A stretch of 64,000 nt of DNA. Source: Pseudobdellovibrionaceae bacterium. Lineage in GTDB: Bacteria > Bdellovibrionota > Bdellovibrionia > Bdellovibrionales > Bdellovibrionaceae. The translations under genes were made by a program, and so were the position numbers. Of the stretch, positions 7,533 to 16,573 are shown one piece after another. Location: contig JAHBUW010000017.1 in assembly GCA_019637875.1 (NCBI GenBank), positions 1 to 64,000 on the forward strand, written 5' to 3'. How positions within the stretch are numbered: position 1 is the first letter of the stretch; the number at the start of each line of letters is the position of its first letter. Below the pieces are notes generated by a model. It had not been told where the DNA came from. It worked only from the letters and a program-made list of their open reading frames with translations, and did not search any database.

Positions 7533-8531
7533 ATGATTTTAGATCCTGGCTTTAACCTGACCCTACGCCCGATGAAATATCCGGTTTTCTACGAGATGTA
7601 CAAAAACGGCATCAAGAACACCTGGACCGTGGACGAAATCGATTTCTCGACGGATCTGGCCGATCTGCAGGGAAAGATGAAACCCTCGGAAAAACACCTG
7701 ATCAACCGCTTGGTCGCGTTCTTCGCGACCGGCGACTCGATCGTGGGCAACAACTTGGTCCTGAACCTTTACAAGCACGTGAACTCGCCCGAGGCCCGTC
7801 TGTACCTGTCGCGCCAACTCTACGAGGAAGCGCTTCACGTTCAGTTCTACCTGACGCTTCTCGACAACTATATTCCCCACCCCGACGAGCGCGCGAAAGC
7901 CTTCGCGGCGGTGGACAATATTCCGTCGATCCAGAAAAAAGCGCAGTTCTGCTTCAAGTGGATGGATTCGATCAACGATCTGGAGACTCTCCGGAGTCCC
8001 GAAGACCGTCGTAAGTTCATCATGAACATGACCTGCTTCGCTTCGTGTATCGAAGGAATGTTCTTCTTCGCGGCGTTCGCCTACGTTTACTTCCTGCGTT
8101 CGAAAGGCCTTCTGCAGGGGCTCGCGAGCGGAACGAACTGGGTCTTCCGCGACGAAAGCATGCACATCGCCTTCGCGAACGAAGTCATCCAGACCGCCCG
8201 CCGCGAAGAGCCCACGCTTTTCAATGCGCAGATGTCGGATATGGTCGTCCAGATGATGGAAGACGCCATCGATTGCGAAATGGGTTTCGCGGCGGACATC
8301 CTCGAACACGGGATCGCGGGCCTGTCGATCAAAGACATGCGTCAGTACCTGGAGTTCGTGGCCGATCAACGCCTGGAAGCGCTGAATATCGCTCCCCGTT
8401 TCCACTCGAAGAATCCGTTCCCCTTCATGGAACTGCAAGACATGCAAGAGCTCGCGAATTTCTTCGAGCGTCGCGTGTCCGCTTACCAGATGGGTGTCTC
8501 GGGCGCCGTTTCGTTCGACGAAAGCTTCTAA
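7533..8531 (+). CDS. nrdB: Ribonucleoside-diphosphate reductase beta subunit, class Ia
   Basis: 332 residues with a clean ribosome site (TTGAGGAAAAT) before ATG 7533. It houses the diiron-tyrosyl radical that activates NrdA. All ligands can be placed: Asp68 (G-D-S), Glu99 and His102 (E-A-L-H), radical Tyr106 four residues on, Glu174 (I-E-G-M-F-F), Glu208 and His211 (D-E-S-M-H). The presence of Tyr106 argues for a classical tyrosyl-radical enzyme rather than the Tyr-less Mn/Fe type Ic. The C-terminus ends S-F-D-E-S-F, the tail that docks on the alpha subunit. Forms an operon with nrdA and probably with the next gene 15 bp downstream. Confidence 0.97.
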   Translation: MILDPGFNLTLRPMKYPVFYEMYKNGIKNTWTVDEIDFSTDLADLQGKMKPSEKHLINRLVAFFATGDSIVGNNLVLNLYKHVNSPEARLYLSRQLYEEALHVQFYLTLLDNYIPHPDERAKAFAAVDNIPSIQKKAQFCFKWMDSINDLETLRSPEDRRKFIMNMTCFASCIEGMFFFAAFAYVYFLRSKGLLQGLASGTNWVFRDESMHIAFANEVIQTARREEPTLFNAQMSDMVVQMMEDAIDCEMGFAADILEHGIAGLSIKDMRQYLEFVADQRLEALNIAPRFHSKNPFPFMELQDMQELANFFERRVSAYQMGVSGAVSFDESF

Positions 8532-8546
8532 GAAGGCAGAGGGTGT

Positions 8547-9164
8547 ATGCGCATTTGGCGTGATTTCACCCTGCTGGCCCTGGCCCTGATGTTCGCTTAC
8601 GGGGGTGGCTACTATTTCGGTCGCCACCCCGAATCCCTGCGCGAGCTCGTCAGCTCGAAGTCTCTGGTCATCGCGACCACCGAAGACCGCATCCTCAATC
8701 GTGAAGTGCAGAATTGGCTCGAAGACCGCTGGGGTCATTCGATCATCGTGCTTTTGATTTCCGAGACGGAAATTGAAAGTCGTCTGGCGGATTCGGATTT
8801 GATTCTGGCCCCCCTAACGACCCTCAAACCTTATGAAACACAGCTCAAACCCCGCCCCGAGAACCTTCCTCTAGAATGGGTGGATCCGGACTTCTTGATT
8901 CAAGGGGATCAAACCATCCCGCTTCTGTGGAAGCTTGTGAAGGTCGACGAGCGTCGGCAGAAACTCGTGAAGCTCGCGCTCGCCTGGACCCCGAAAAGCG
9001 AAGATCATCCCGAGCTCGTGCGCTGGTTGCTCAGCCGCAACGCCCAGTCTTTGATGTCCAAAGACTCAAGCTACTATCCCGTGCGCCTGGATCTGCTGCA
9101 GGACCCGCAAAGCGAATACCCGCGCCTGCGCGCGATCCCTCTTTCCGATTTGATCTGGGAGTGA
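8547..9164 (+). CDS. Membrane-anchored periplasmic protein, solute-binding-like
   Basis: 205 residues, not confidently recognised. An N-terminal hydrophobic segment (residues 7-24) serves as signal or anchor. The remainder begins with a short strand (S-L-V-I-A-T-T-E-D) and includes S-D-L-I-L-A-P-L-T-T-L and S-Y-Y-P-V-R, which resemble lobes of periplasmic substrate-binding proteins, but it is about half the usual length. It follows nrdB by 15 bp with AGAAGG ahead of the ATG, so it may be the third gene of the nrd operon, a strange partner for a cytoplasmic enzyme. Confidence 0.65.
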   Translation: MRIWRDFTLLALALMFAYGGGYYFGRHPESLRELVSSKSLVIATTEDRILNREVQNWLEDRWGHSIIVLLISETEIESRLADSDLILAPLTTLKPYETQLKPRPENLPLEWVDPDFLIQGDQTIPLLWKLVKVDERRQKLVKLALAWTPKSEDHPELVRWLLSRNAQSLMSKDSSYYPVRLDLLQDPQSEYPRLRAIPLSDLIWE

Positions 9165-9176
9165 TTCCGCCCCGAA

Positions 9177-9776
9177 TCAGGGGCAGAAGTTACCGCTTCC
9201 CGTTTTGACGACGAATTGGAACGTCATCGGGAAGATCGGCGCGACCGCGGCGACCTCGAACTGGGAGGTGTTCTTACGAAGCGCGAACAGCCGCGCGTTC
9301 AAACGGAACTCACCGAAGCACGAGGCTGAAGTACAAGACGGCGAACTCACGACGCCCTCGGTGGAGATACTTCCGTCTTTGATCGAAATCGGCGGCCGCG
9401 GAATGATGATCGTAAAGCGGCCGTTCTCACAGCGCGACTCGGTCAATTCACGCTTCGTCATCCCCTGGAAGAAGACGTCGTTCCCGGCCGCATCGGTGAT
9501 GTAGTACTCGATATAGTTGTCGCTGGAGTCGCCCGGCTCACAGATCCCGCCGATTTGGATATGGTCGTTCGTACACTCCATCACGGGACGCGTGGTCTGC
9601 GGGGTCATGTAGCCCGTGGAAGACTCCACCGAAAGCGTTTGCGCGCAGGTCGAGTTCTCTTCGCAGTTATTGCCGTAAAGGGATGAGCCGTTCGAGTATT
9701 CCGAACAGTTTTGGAACTGGGTCGCGATCAAACCCAGAACGAAGGCCGTCATTATGAATCGAATGATTGGACGCAT
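9177..9776 (-). CDS. FQNC-type lipoprotein, function unknown
   Basis: 199 residues from ATG 9776, which has GGGGGA eight bases upstream; an ATG at 9806 is less well placed. The signal region M-R-P-I-I-R-F runs through a hydrophobic stretch to A-T-Q-F-Q-N-C-S-E-Y, where the Cys is the likely lipid-attachment point. The mature part has about eight further cysteines (C-E-E-N-S-T-C-A and C-T-S-A-S-C-F-G pairs), suggesting disulfides in the periplasm or on the surface, and a predicted beta-rich fold. No known domain recognised. It converges on the nrd-operon membrane protein gene, with only 12 bp between the two stop codons. Confidence 0.7.
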   Translation of the reverse strand: MRPIIRFIMTAFVLGLIATQFQNCSEYSNGSSLYGNNCEENSTCAQTLSVESSTGYMTPQTTRPVMECTNDHIQIGGICEPGDSSDNYIEYYITDAAGNDVFFQGMTKRELTESRCENGRFTIIIPRPPISIKDGSISTEGVVSSPSCTSASCFGEFRLNARLFALRKNTSQFEVAAVAPIFPMTFQFVVKTGSGNFCP

Positions 9777-9881
9777 TCCGATTCCCCCAGAATCCCCAAA
9801 AGACATGAATCCATTGTGCCGGATTTCGGCGGTTTTCGCTAGATTCCGGTCGCATCCGCACCCCGACCCGTCTTGAAATGA

Positions 9882-9905
9882 GACGGGGACCCGAAGGTCC
9901 CCGTC
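9882..9905 (-). terminator. Hairpin with UUCG tetraloop after scpB
   Basis: A 10-bp stem (GACGGGGACC with GGTCCCCGTC) closes a four-base loop that reads UUCG on the minus strand, the very stable C(UUCG)G arrangement. It lies 31 bp beyond the scpB stop and before the lipoprotein gene. The following bases are only modestly T-rich, so termination efficiency is uncertain. Confidence 0.6.
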
Positions 9906-9935
9906 CGTAAAGCTTTGAATGCGATTAGAGGCGAA

Positions 9936-11543
9936 TTAGGCCTGGGCTTCGGGCTCGCCGTCAGCTTCTTCGTCGTCATGGTACGGGACATTCAGGTCCT
10001 GATCGAGGGAGATATCCTCCTCTTCGTCAAAGCGAACCGGCGCGTCCTCGTCCTCTTCGGAATCGATGGAAAGGGCACTCAGCTCGCCCGCGATCGAACG
10101 GGCCTCGGCGTCTTCTTCCAGAATTTCTTCCGCGTCTTGCACCTCGAGCGCGACCGAAGCCTCGGCATCGGCGCTGAGTTCCACCGCGACCGCACCGTCG
10201 GCGATGGCGTCCGCCTGCGCGTCGGACTCGGCCTCACCCATGGTCCCCGCCGTTTTTTTATTCTTCACGTTCGCGAGACGCGCTTTTTCTTTTTGCGTCG
10301 CGATCGCGGCGAGTGTGGTGCCCGAAGCGAGCGCTTCGTCGTAACGCTGCAGCCAGTTTTTATCGCGGGTCGGGATCTCTTCACCCAACATCACCGCTTC
10401 GCGCAGGTTCGTCGCCTTTTCGGCGTCGCGCGATTCACGCTGCTTGAGTTTTTCTTTTTCGAAAAATTCCGAGGACACGTCGATGTCTTCGAGCGTCGCC
10501 GAAATTTTCATCAGCTCTTCTTCGCCGTCCGAATACGTTCCGACCAACGCCTGGGACATTTCGTCCGTCACGTCGGCAAGCTTCGGTTTATTTTCGCCTT
10601 CATCTTCACCAATGCCTTCCGGCAGCAGCTCGTCGATCTGCGAAAGCGTCGGGAGTTCCTTCAGATTGCGCAGCCCGAAAATCTCCAGGAACTTTTTGCT
10701 TGTTCCGTAAAGCATAGGGCGCCCCGGGAAATCGGATTTGCCCTCGAACTGCACGAGGCCTTTTTCCATGAGCGCGCGCAGCAAGTGCCCGCTTTCGACG
10801 CCCCGAATGTCGTCGATCTCGGATTTGATGACGGGTTGTTTGTAGGCCACGATCGACAGCACTTCCAGCGCCGGTCCCGACACCTTGAAGGGACGAACTT
10901 TAAGGTTCCGGGTCAGGAACTTCATATTGTCGAGCTTCGTGCGCAGCTGATACCCACCCGGCACTTCATCCAGACTGATACCGCGGCGACCTCCGGCATA
11001 TTCGATCGACAAGTTCTCGAGCGTGCGACGGATCATCTCGCTTTTGATGTTCGTGCCCTTGAAGGTCATTTTGAACGTCGCAAACGAGATAGGACGATCC
11101 GAAGCGAACAGCATCGCTTCGATGATCGACTCCAAACGTTCGTCCTCGATGAATTCCAGTTCATCGATTGCCGCCGACTCGAAGCCCTCAAGTTCTGAGC
11201 CCTCGAGTTCTTCCGCATGGGCGGCAAGTTCTTCTTCGTTTTCTTCGGCGGTACCCGCCGCTTCGATCATTTCCTCGAAGACGTTCTTGTCGTCGAGCGC
11301 GGCGGTTTCGCCACCGTCGTCTTCGACGGCATCGGCCGCTTCGAGCTCATTCGCCGCTTCTTCTTCGGCGCTCAGTTCTTCGCTCTCGGGGGCTTCGGCC
11401 GCGAGCTCTTCGGCGTCCGCGGTCATTTCAGCCTCCGCCGTCACTTCAACATCCTCGACCGCGACTTCGGTTTCGGCGATGAGTTCGGCTTCTTGAGCTT
11501 TGGCCGACTTTTTCGGTTTCTTGGCTTTCTTAGACTTCGACAT
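9936..11543 (-). CDS. scpB: Segregation and condensation protein B with long acidic extensions
   Basis: 535 residues from ATG 11543, which has GAGGGG upstream; it overlaps scpA by 14 bp. The recognisable ScpB core, two winged helices that bind SMC-ScpA, covers about residues 135-310: L-E-S-I-I-E-A-M-L-F-A-S opens it, with the second module around A-L-E-V-L-S-I-V-A-Y-K-Q-P and R-G-V-E-S-G. Ordinary ScpB is about 180-200 residues. Here a Lys-rich start (K-K-A-K-K-P-K-K) is followed by ~110 Glu/Ala residues before the core, and ~225 residues, largely acidic, follow it. The protein acts in chromosome segregation. The tails are predicted disordered; their role is unknown. Confidence 0.92.
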   Translation of the reverse strand: MSKSKKAKKPKKSAKAQEAELIAETEVAVEDVEVTAEAEMTADAEELAAEAPESEELSAEEEAANELEAADAVEDDGGETAALDDKNVFEEMIEAAGTAEENEEELAAHAEELEGSELEGFESAAIDELEFIEDERLESIIEAMLFASDRPISFATFKMTFKGTNIKSEMIRRTLENLSIEYAGGRRGISLDEVPGGYQLRTKLDNMKFLTRNLKVRPFKVSGPALEVLSIVAYKQPVIKSEIDDIRGVESGHLLRALMEKGLVQFEGKSDFPGRPMLYGTSKKFLEIFGLRNLKELPTLSQIDELLPEGIGEDEGENKPKLADVTDEMSQALVGTYSDGEEELMKISATLEDIDVSSEFFEKEKLKQRESRDAEKATNLREAVMLGEEIPTRDKNWLQRYDEALASGTTLAAIATQKEKARLANVKNKKTAGTMGEAESDAQADAIADGAVAVELSADAEASVALEVQDAEEILEEDAEARSIAGELSALSIDSEEDEDAPVRFDEEEDISLDQDLNVPYHDDEEADGEPEAQA

Positions 11544-13113
11544 CGCGGTTCCCCTCATTTTCTTTTTCATTCAAAGTGTCGGGCGTGGTTTCACCCTCGA
11601 CCACCGGCGCGGCTTCCGTCGATGCCGTCAGCTCCGAATCGAAGACGCTGGCGCCGGCGAAACGCGACGCCTCGTGAACGGCCGCCCCTGCGGGCGCCGT
11701 TTCGGATGGCGCTTCAACTTCGACCTCGGCCTGGATCATTTCCGGAATGGCCTCGACCGCTTCAAGCGCGGTCTCTTCATTTGATTGCGTTGATTCCGTC
11801 GCGCTCATTTCGAGCGCGACGGGCTCTTCGATTTCGATCGGCGCAAGCTCTTCCACAACTTCAAGCGCAAGGTCATCCGCAACGTCATCCGCAACGTCGC
11901 CCGAAAGCTCTTCGCTCGCGGTCATCTCGCTCGACGCGAGGTTCATGACCTCAGCTGCCGATTCTTCCGCGACCATCACCGGGACCGCGGGCAGCTCGAT
12001 CGCGTCGAGATTCGGATTGATCATCTCGCCCACAGGAACCGCCGGCGGCGCCTCATCCAAGACCACGCCGTCAAGCGCAAGCTCTGCGGCGAGGATCTCG
12101 TCGTCGCTGGCGATCTCGTCCGGTGCGAGTTCCGCTTCCAGGTTCTCTTCGTCGCCCTCTTCGCGCAGGACGAAGTCGCCGTCGCCTTCAGTCGGCACAT
12201 TCGTGTCGGCGTTCGTGCCAGCGTTCGTATCAAACGCGAGCTGCTCCGGACCCGAAGCCTCTTCCGGCACCATGTCGACCCGCAAAGGCTCAAGGCTCGC
12301 GGCCGCATTGCCTTCTTCGTTGTGTAGACTTTCGTACTCTTCGACGCTCGAAACCGCGGCGGCTTCGATTTCTTTCGTCGCTTGAATGTGGATCTCTTGA
12401 TAGGTGTCGCTCTGGAACAGTCGAACGAAGCCCATCTTCGCGAGCTCCAGCGCCGACAGGAACGTGATCAGAACCGCGCGACGTTTTTCTTCGCCGGGTT
12501 TCGCGTTCGGGTCGACGAGCGTCGACATCGCCACCCGCAGGCCCACGATCAGGCGATCTTTGATCTCGAGAATCCGGCTCGCGATCGATTGCGCTTTCGC
12601 CGCGACTTTGTGCACGCGCTTCTGGGCGGCACGGTACATCCGACGGTAGGACGTGATCAAAGAGTAGAGCGCGTTCTCTTCGAGTTCGATCTCTTCCAGA
12701 ATACGTTCTTCGAATTTCTCGCGCGAGCCGCGCGCCCAGACGTCCCGCCCCAGGATCGGACGGTCGTAGAGCATTTTTCCGGCTTCTTGATATTTTTGAT
12801 ACTCGAGCAGGCGCTGCACGAGTTCTTTGCGGGGATCTTCGGATTCGACGATCTCGCCCTGCTCGTTGTACTGCGGAAGGAGCATGCGCGATTTGATCTG
12901 GATCAACGTCGACGCCATCGCGATGAACTCGCCGGCGACCTCAAGATCGAGCTCTTTCATCAGGCGGATGAACTCGAGGTACTGAGCCGTAATGCGGTGA
13001 ATCTCGATGTCGAAGATATCCATCTCTTCCTTGCGGATGAGATACAGAAGGAGCGCGAGCGGCCCCTCGAATTTAGGCAGTTGAATTGTGAGGCTCAGCG
13101 TCGAAGTGTTCAT
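11530..13113 (-). CDS. scpA: Segregation and condensation protein A with long acidic tail
   Basis: 527 residues. The kleisin part is residues 1-240: the N-terminus has F-E-G-P-L-A-L-L-L-Y-L-I-R-K-E, typical of ScpA, then I-D-I-F-D-I-type strands and the helical S-R-M-L-L-P segment; a winged-helix-like end appears near A-V-L-I-T-F-L-S-A-L-E-L-A-K. It bridges SMC heads and binds ScpB. From about residue 255 to the end, the sequence is Glu/Ala/Val-rich and repetitive with no fold visible, roughly doubling the usual ~250-residue length. scpB begins inside its 3' end, so the two subunits are made together. Confidence 0.93.
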   Translation of the reverse strand: MNTSTLSLTIQLPKFEGPLALLLYLIRKEEMDIFDIEIHRITAQYLEFIRLMKELDLEVAGEFIAMASTLIQIKSRMLLPQYNEQGEIVESEDPRKELVQRLLEYQKYQEAGKMLYDRPILGRDVWARGSREKFEERILEEIELEENALYSLITSYRRMYRAAQKRVHKVAAKAQSIASRILEIKDRLIVGLRVAMSTLVDPNAKPGEEKRRAVLITFLSALELAKMGFVRLFQSDTYQEIHIQATKEIEAAAVSSVEEYESLHNEEGNAAASLEPLRVDMVPEEASGPEQLAFDTNAGTNADTNVPTEGDGDFVLREEGDEENLEAELAPDEIASDDEILAAELALDGVVLDEAPPAVPVGEMINPNLDAIELPAVPVMVAEESAAEVMNLASSEMTASEELSGDVADDVADDLALEVVEELAPIEIEEPVALEMSATESTQSNEETALEAVEAIPEMIQAEVEVEAPSETAPAGAAVHEASRFAGASVFDSELTASTEAAPVVEGETTPDTLNEKENEGNRDVEV

Positions 13114-13339
13114 TCCGGCCTATCGCAAAAAGGAATTAAAGTTCACCCTCGGGGTGTTCCAATAGCTCTTTGATTTCACCGGGTTTATTTTGTTCTCCCG
13201 GGATGCGACATCCTGCGCCTTCAAATCGACTAGACCCTCGATTGAAGCAAGGGGACATCGTGATTTCAACTCGATTTTTTAGGAAATTCACTCGGGCTGC
13301 CGACTTGCGCGGAGCGACGCGGACGGTTATGTTGGCGGG
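13114..13339. promoter_or_regulatory. Divergent promoter region scpA / trpS
   Basis: 226 bp between the two divergent starts. It is T-rich in its middle (TTTATTTTGTT near 13180) and holds a GGGATGCGACATCC near-palindrome around 13200. No definite sigma-70 pair is assigned. trpS has only a weak GGCGGG ahead of its ATG. Confidence 0.35.
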
Positions 13340-14323
13340 ATGACCAAACCTGTAGTTTTAAGCGGTTCGACGACATCCGGTGTTCTGACGTTAGGCAATT
13401 ACATTGGCGCCCTGGGTCCGTGGACCGAGCTGATGAATGACTACGAATCCTACTTCATGGTCGCGAATCTGCACTCACTCACCTCGTTTCAAGATCCCAA
13501 AGAACTCAAAGAACGCACGGTGAGTTTCTTCGCGCAGTATTTGGCGCTAGGCTTGGATCCGAATCGCGCGACGATCTTTCTACAGTCGCAAGTGCCCGAG
13601 CACGCGGAGCTGACTTGGGTTTTGACCTGCCAGACGCCGCTCGGTCAGCTTGAGCGCATGACGCAGTTTAAAGACAAGTCCGCCAACCAAAAAGAAATCC
13701 GCGCGGGCCTTCTGATGTACCCGGTCCTGATGGCCGCGGACATTCTGCTTTATCAACCGAAGTACGTTCCGGTCGGTCAGGACCAAAAGCAGCACATCGA
13801 ACTGTGCCGTGATCTCGTCGACTACTTCAACAACAAGTTCGGCCCGACCTTCACGCACCCCGAGCCGATGATCCCGAAGGTCGGCGCGAAGATCATGTCG
13901 CTGCAGGACCCGACTAAAAAGATGTCGAAGTCGGACACGGATGCGCACGCGACCATCTCGATCCTCGATGATCCGAAGGTGCTCGAGAAGAAATTCAAAC
14001 GCGCCGTCACGGACTCGGGAACCGTCGTGAAGTACGCGACCGAAAACCCCGGCATCGCGAACTTGATGACGATCTACTCGGTCCTTTCCGGAAACTCCTA
14101 CGAAGCCATCGAGAAAGAGTTCGAAGGCAAGATGTACGGACACCTGAAGATGCGGGTCGCGGAAGTCGTCATCGAGAAACTCAAGCCCGTCCAAGAAAAG
14201 CACCGCGACCTCATGAACAACCGCGATCACCTCGAAGCCCTCATGAAAAAGGGCGCGGACCAGGCACGGGCCCGCGCCGCGAAGACCCTTAAGATGGTTT
14301 ACGAGCGCGTCGGACTCCCCTGA
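13340..14323 (+). CDS. trpS: Tryptophanyl-tRNA synthetase
   Basis: 327 residues, the standard bacterial TrpRS size. It charges tRNA-Trp with tryptophan using ATP. The class I signatures are present: T-L-G-N-Y-I-G-A (residues 17-24), standing for the HIGH box, and K-M-S-K-S (residues 194-198). G-Q-D-Q-K-Q-H near residue 154 and the A-D-I-L-L-Y segment match the tryptophan pocket region. Single-gene unit, followed by a 200-bp gap with a CCCGGG/CCCGGG hairpin near 14367-14386 that may terminate it. Confidence 0.97.
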   Translation: MTKPVVLSGSTTSGVLTLGNYIGALGPWTELMNDYESYFMVANLHSLTSFQDPKELKERTVSFFAQYLALGLDPNRATIFLQSQVPEHAELTWVLTCQTPLGQLERMTQFKDKSANQKEIRAGLLMYPVLMAADILLYQPKYVPVGQDQKQHIELCRDLVDYFNNKFGPTFTHPEPMIPKVGAKIMSLQDPTKKMSKSDTDAHATISILDDPKVLEKKFKRAVTDSGTVVKYATENPGIANLMTIYSVLSGNSYEAIEKEFEGKMYGHLKMRVAEVVIEKLKPVQEKHRDLMNNRDHLEALMKKGADQARARAAKTLKMVYERVGLP

Positions 14324-14524
14324 TTCAGAACGAACGTTTCTTTTTGCCTCGCGATCTTTTCAACACCCGGGTTCCACGGCCCCGGGCGGGGCTAAGCTCT
14401 TCTATTTTCGACATTTTCGCGCTCGCGGTCTCAACCTGGATCACCATATTTTAGACTCCGAGCCCCGCCTGCGCGAAGAAAACGCGTCCTCACGCGGGCA
14501 CGCCTTCTGCAATGTGATGCAGTT

Positions 14525-14986
14525 ATGAAAAGCACCATTGCCGCACTTCTCACTCTGAGCTTCCTTGCCTTCAATCCGACAACCCAAGCCTTCGCCGCCA
14601 GTAAGATCACCAAACCGATCACCACGCCCGTGGTTAAGACACCGATCGTCGTGCAACCTAAAGGCAGCGTGATCAAGACCTCTGCGGGACAATTCACGGC
14701 GCCTTGCACCCTCACCGCTCAACAGATCACGGAGCTCAAACGCCTTCCTTTCAATCTGGGACCGACCGTGGCGATCGCGATGTGCGCGGACCTCAAACGC
14801 CTGACGGCCGTGCCGACGAGAGCCTCCTGCCAAGCGGCTTACAATCAAGCGAAAAAAGACATCGAGCAGAGCCACCCGGGCCTCGTCAAAATCCTTGGCG
14901 CATCCCTCGCGGGAACCTTGCGTCTCAACGCGCTGAAAACCCAGCTCGCCCTTTACGAAGCTTGCCTGAAGAAGGCGAAAAACTAA
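14525..14986 (+). CDS. Small exported protein of unknown function
   Basis: 153 residues with a clear cleavable signal peptide (M-K-S-T-I, hydrophobic core, A-F-A-A before residue 26). A Thr/Pro/Val-rich linker (residues 26-60) leads to a helical domain with four cysteines (P-C-T, M-C-A, S-C-Q, A-C-L) that could form two disulfides. Not recognised. The next gene starts four bases after its stop, so the two are probably made together in the periplasm. Confidence 0.7.
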   Translation: MKSTIAALLTLSFLAFNPTTQAFAASKITKPITTPVVKTPIVVQPKGSVIKTSAGQFTAPCTLTAQQITELKRLPFNLGPTVAIAMCADLKRLTAVPTRASCQAAYNQAKKDIEQSHPGLVKILGASLAGTLRLNALKTQLALYEACLKKAKN

Positions 14987-14990
14987 AAGT

Positions 14991-15500
14991 ATGCGATCCG
15001 CTTTCGGCGCGCTCCTCGCTCTCATCTTGATCGGCCTTTTCCTGCGGAGCGAACACGCGCCTTTGGCCGTCACACCTTCGCCGAAGACACCGGTGAGCGT
15101 GCTTCCAACAACTACCGTGACGTCATCGCCTCCGCGCCCCGAAACAACGCGCGCGCGGCACGTCGACTCCGTAAAGAGCCTCGAGCACGCGAACACACCC
15201 CCTGCCGACGCAACCACACCCGAAGAGCACTTCGCGCAAGAGCGCGATTGGCTCGAACGGGAAGACGCGGAACACGAGAGCCTCCTTCGGCGCTCCGGCC
15301 ATTCACCGGAAGATCTCGACCGTCTTCGCCAGGGAGAGGAAAACTATCTCGTCCTTCTGCGCGACTGGGCAGAGACGCCCCGACACCAAGATGCGGAGCG
15401 CGACTCGCAAGAGCGGATCCAGCTTCTGCAGGAGTATCTGACGTGGTCGACCGCCATCCTCACGCGTCCCCACGCGGGAACAACCGAGCCCGGGGAATAA
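14991..15500 (+). CDS. Membrane-anchored protein with Pro/Thr linker and charged coil
   Basis: 169 residues, not recognised. One hydrophobic segment at residues 5-18, a Pro/Thr/Ser-rich region to about residue 70, then a strongly charged helix (F-A-Q-E-R-D-W-L-E-R-E-D-A and similar) that may coil. It lies 4 bp after the preceding exported protein. The design suggests a single-pass periplasmic protein, perhaps a partner of its neighbour. Confidence 0.6.
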   Translation: MRSAFGALLALILIGLFLRSEHAPLAVTPSPKTPVSVLPTTTVTSSPPRPETTRARHVDSVKSLEHANTPPADATTPEEHFAQERDWLEREDAEHESLLRRSGHSPEDLDRLRQGEENYLVLLRDWAETPRHQDAERDSQERIQLLQEYLTWSTAILTRPHAGTTEPGE

Positions 15501-15768
15501 AGCCCCTGCGTAACCCCCGCCCCGTCTCGGTTCGCGACGCGAACTTCTGGTCGCTTCCGTCGTCTTCGACGATCATCCCGGCACAGGCCCTGGATAAAAC
15601 CGCCGGGAGCTGGCCCAGATCATCAAGGATCTCAGCGCCGAGATCCATCTCGTCGCCCAGCAGGGGCAGACCCTCGGCCAGCCCGCTTTGCAAACCAGCG
15701 CCGAGCGGATGCGCCAACAGCTCCGCCTTTTCGTGGAAGCGCTGACCCTCACGGGACCGAAAACTTAA
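15443..15768 (+). pseudogene. Possible frameshifted small gene
   Basis: After 15500 no intact frame exists, yet coding-type codon use continues. One frame can start at GTG 15443 (AGGAG eight bases upstream, inside the previous gene) and reads V-S-V-R-D-A-N-F-W to about 15590. A second frame, open from about 15590 to TAA 15766-15768, reads R-E-L-A-Q-I-I-K-D-L and M-R-Q-Q-L-R-L-F-V-E-A-L, plainly helical protein-like sequence with G/C-rich third positions. A one-base shift near ACCGCCGGGAG would join them. It may be a decayed gene, a sequence error or an unusual start. Function unknown. Confidence 0.3.
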
Positions 15769-16439
15769 AGGAGACTCTGTGCGATCTGCATCAGCAGGTT
15801 GAAGGCCCCGAACACCGGGATCGCCAGATATTTCAACGCGCCCATGATGATGAGAGCGAGAAGCAGCATTCCCGTCACCTGCTCGTACTGCTCCAGCGTG
15901 CTGTTCCACGAGGCCGGCAGGAAGCGCGCCAGGATTTTTCCTCCATCCAAAGGATGAAGCGGAAGCGCGTTGAAGATCGCCAGAAACAGATTCGTCAGAA
16001 TGAACTGCTGTAGCAGGGTGCGCGCCGCCGGAAAATAAGGCGTCGTGACCAGACTCATCGCCGCGAAAACCAGCACGGCCGTGCCGACGAGGGCCAGCAG
16101 CACGTTCGACATCGGTCCCGCCAGCGCGATCCAAAACATGTCGGCGCGCGGGCTTTTCAGGTTCCGGGGATTCACCGGGACCGGCTTCGCCCAGCCGAAG
16201 AACGGCATGTTGTAACCCATCGTATTGAGCACCACGATCATCAGCGGCAGCGCGACGGTTCCGACCATGTCCATGTGCGGAAAAGGACTCAGGGTCAGCC
16301 GCCCCATCATCTCGGCCGTGTTGTCGCCCCGGAGCTTCGCGACGAAAGCGTGCGCGAATTCATGAAAGCACAAACTGAACAGCAGGATGACGAAAAAGCT
16401 GATCAGGTTCCGGGCAAGTTCGAGCAAATCGATGGACAT
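15765..16439 (-). CDS. Site-2 protease family (M50) membrane metallopeptidase
   Basis: About 224 residues from ATG 16439; a TTG start at 16499 would add 20 residues. The zinc motif H-E-F-A-H (HExxH) sits in the first membrane segment and N-A-L-P-L-H-P-L-D-G-G-K supplies the third ligand in the later one, both within hydrophobic helices as in short rhomboid-independent S2P (YwhC-like) proteases. At least five membrane segments. The substrate is unknown; relatives cut membrane-bound proteins. No PDZ domain is seen. It converges on the broken ORF at 15768. Confidence 0.88.
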   Translation of the reverse strand: MSIDLLELARNLISFFVILLFSLCFHEFAHAFVAKLRGDNTAEMMGRLTLSPFPHMDMVGTVALPLMIVVLNTMGYNMPFFGWAKPVPVNPRNLKSPRADMFWIALAGPMSNVLLALVGTAVLVFAAMSLVTTPYFPAARTLLQQFILTNLFLAIFNALPLHPLDGGKILARFLPASWNSTLEQYEQVTGMLLLALIIMGALKYLAIPVFGAFNLLMQIAQSLL

Positions 16440-16573
16440 ACTCCGAGAGTAAAGAATGGAGCTTCCCCCGTCAAAGCCGGGCGTGGGCGCTCGTTTCAAT
16501 AGCTGCGTCTTGTCAATTGCGGGTCGCGAACAATTGTGGCACGTTCAGGCCTCTTCAAAAATCAGAGGTAACC

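Noticed and set aside
15460-16134. 224-residue minus-strand frame overlapping the M50 protease
   Set aside because: Out of frame with the well-supported HExxH protein and lacking any fold pattern.
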